A stretch of 15,637 bases of DNA from Gallionellaceae bacterium (GTDB taxonomy: Bacteria > Pseudomonadota > Gammaproteobacteria > Burkholderiales > Gallionellaceae). Below the pieces are notes generated by a model that was given only the letters and a program-made list of their open reading frames with translations, was not told the origin of the DNA and searched no databases. A program made the position numbers and the translations under genes. The DNA lies in contig JAKFXW010000021.1 in NCBI GenBank assembly GCA_021731185.1, positions 1-15,637 of the forward strand, given 5' to 3'. Shown here piece after piece: positions 15,469 through 15,637 of the stretch. Every line of letters starts with the position of its first letter. Positions within the stretch are counted from its first letter, which is position 1.

Positions 15469-15637
15469 ATGGCAGCAAAAGCGAAATCAGCAGCAAAAAA
15501 GGCTGTAGCCAAGAAAGCAGCGCCCGCTAAAAAAGCAGTAGCCAAAAAAGCGGCTCCAGCTAAAAAAGCGGCAGCCAAAAAGGCCGTAGCCAAGAAAGCA
15601 GCGCCCGCTAAAAAAGCAGTAGCCAAAAAAGCGGCTC
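15469..15637 (+). CDS. Histone H1-like Lys/Ala/Pro-rich DNA-binding protein (5' part, runs off the window)
   Basis: Only the first 56 codons are present. They read MAAKAKSAAKKAVAKKAA and continue in AAPAKKAVAKK blocks, made almost wholly of Ala, Lys, Val and Pro. This composition is that of the bacterial H1-like proteins (the lysine-rich tails of AlgP, BpH1 and HctB types), which bind DNA without sequence preference and may condense it. No globular domain is seen in this part. The ATG has a perfect AAAGGAGG 5 nt upstream (15456-15463), the best SD in the window, suggesting high translation. It lies 98 bp after nrdB, with no clear terminator and no confident promoter between, so it may be co-transcribed or separately driven. 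Whether it reads through intact cannot be seen. Confidence 0.88.
   Translation, partial: MAAKAKSAAKKAVAKKAAPAKKAVAKKAAPAKKAAAKKAVAKKAAPAKKAVAKKAA
15499..15637 (+). repeat. 81-bp tandem repeat inside the H1-like gene
   Basis: The segment at 15505-15556 recurs without a single difference at 15586-15637, 81 bp (27 codons) later, up to the window edge. Flanking bases to the left also match apart from occasional changes. A nested shorter period (AAAAAAGC-type blocks coding for PAKKA and VAKKA) is present. Identity at silent positions points to recent duplication or gene conversion. Confidence 0.85.

Noticed and set aside
14906..15496. 196-residue frame antisense to nrdB
   Set aside because: It lies opposite conserved nrdB codons, has no family features and no SD; it is a shadow frame.

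Overview
The window reads as a stretch of chromosome from a Gram-negative proteobacterium. It is most likely a betaproteobacterium, and possibly from the Nitrosomonadales (Gallionellaceae-like); the lower ranks are inference. Supporting signs are the lgt, PP0621-family, pilS, pilR, ampD order, a class Ia ribonucleotide reductase with a long (951 aa) alpha chain, a Lys/Ala/Pro-rich histone H1-like protein, and a periplasmic c-type cytochrome. Base composition is moderate, codon use looks even, and no phage, plasmid or CRISPR genes are visible. I found no clearly new biological system. The unexplained material is non-coding: a GC-rich hairpin-dense segment, a MITE-like inverted-repeat element and several operator-like palindromes.

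Layout. 1-230: leader with palindromes, then an HU-family nucleoid protein (235-519, +). 520-954: no convincing gene. 955-5052 (-): a branched-chain amino acid type ABC transporter in transcription order livJ, livH, livM, livG. livJ has a near-consensus sigma-70 promoter and its own intrinsic terminator; livHMG follow with overlapping or closely coupled starts. livF is absent from its usual place after livG. 5248-5790 (-): an exported mono-heme cytochrome c with a threonine-rich linker, with its own promoter and terminator. 6031-6816 (+): lgt. 6898-7164 (+): small membrane-anchored zinc-binding PP0621-family protein. 7199-7324: inverted-repeat element. 7382-10419 (+): pilS and pilR, the two-component system for type IV pilus expression. 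10430-10963 (+): ampD, close behind pilR. 11271-15370 (+): nrdA-nrdB behind a promoter that overlaps a candidate pair of NrdR boxes. 15469 to the window end (+): start of a lysine/alanine-rich histone H1-like gene built of 81-bp repeats.

How the parts fit. The liv genes encode a periplasm-facing, probably lipid-anchored binding protein plus two permeases and one ATPase. Such importers normally use two ATPases, so LivF would have to come from elsewhere. Lgt lipidates proteins such as this LivJ. PilS/PilR sense and switch on pilin transcription through sigma-54. AmpD recycles cell-wall muropeptides. NrdAB supplies deoxynucleotides. HU and the H1-like protein, at opposite ends of the window, both bind DNA.
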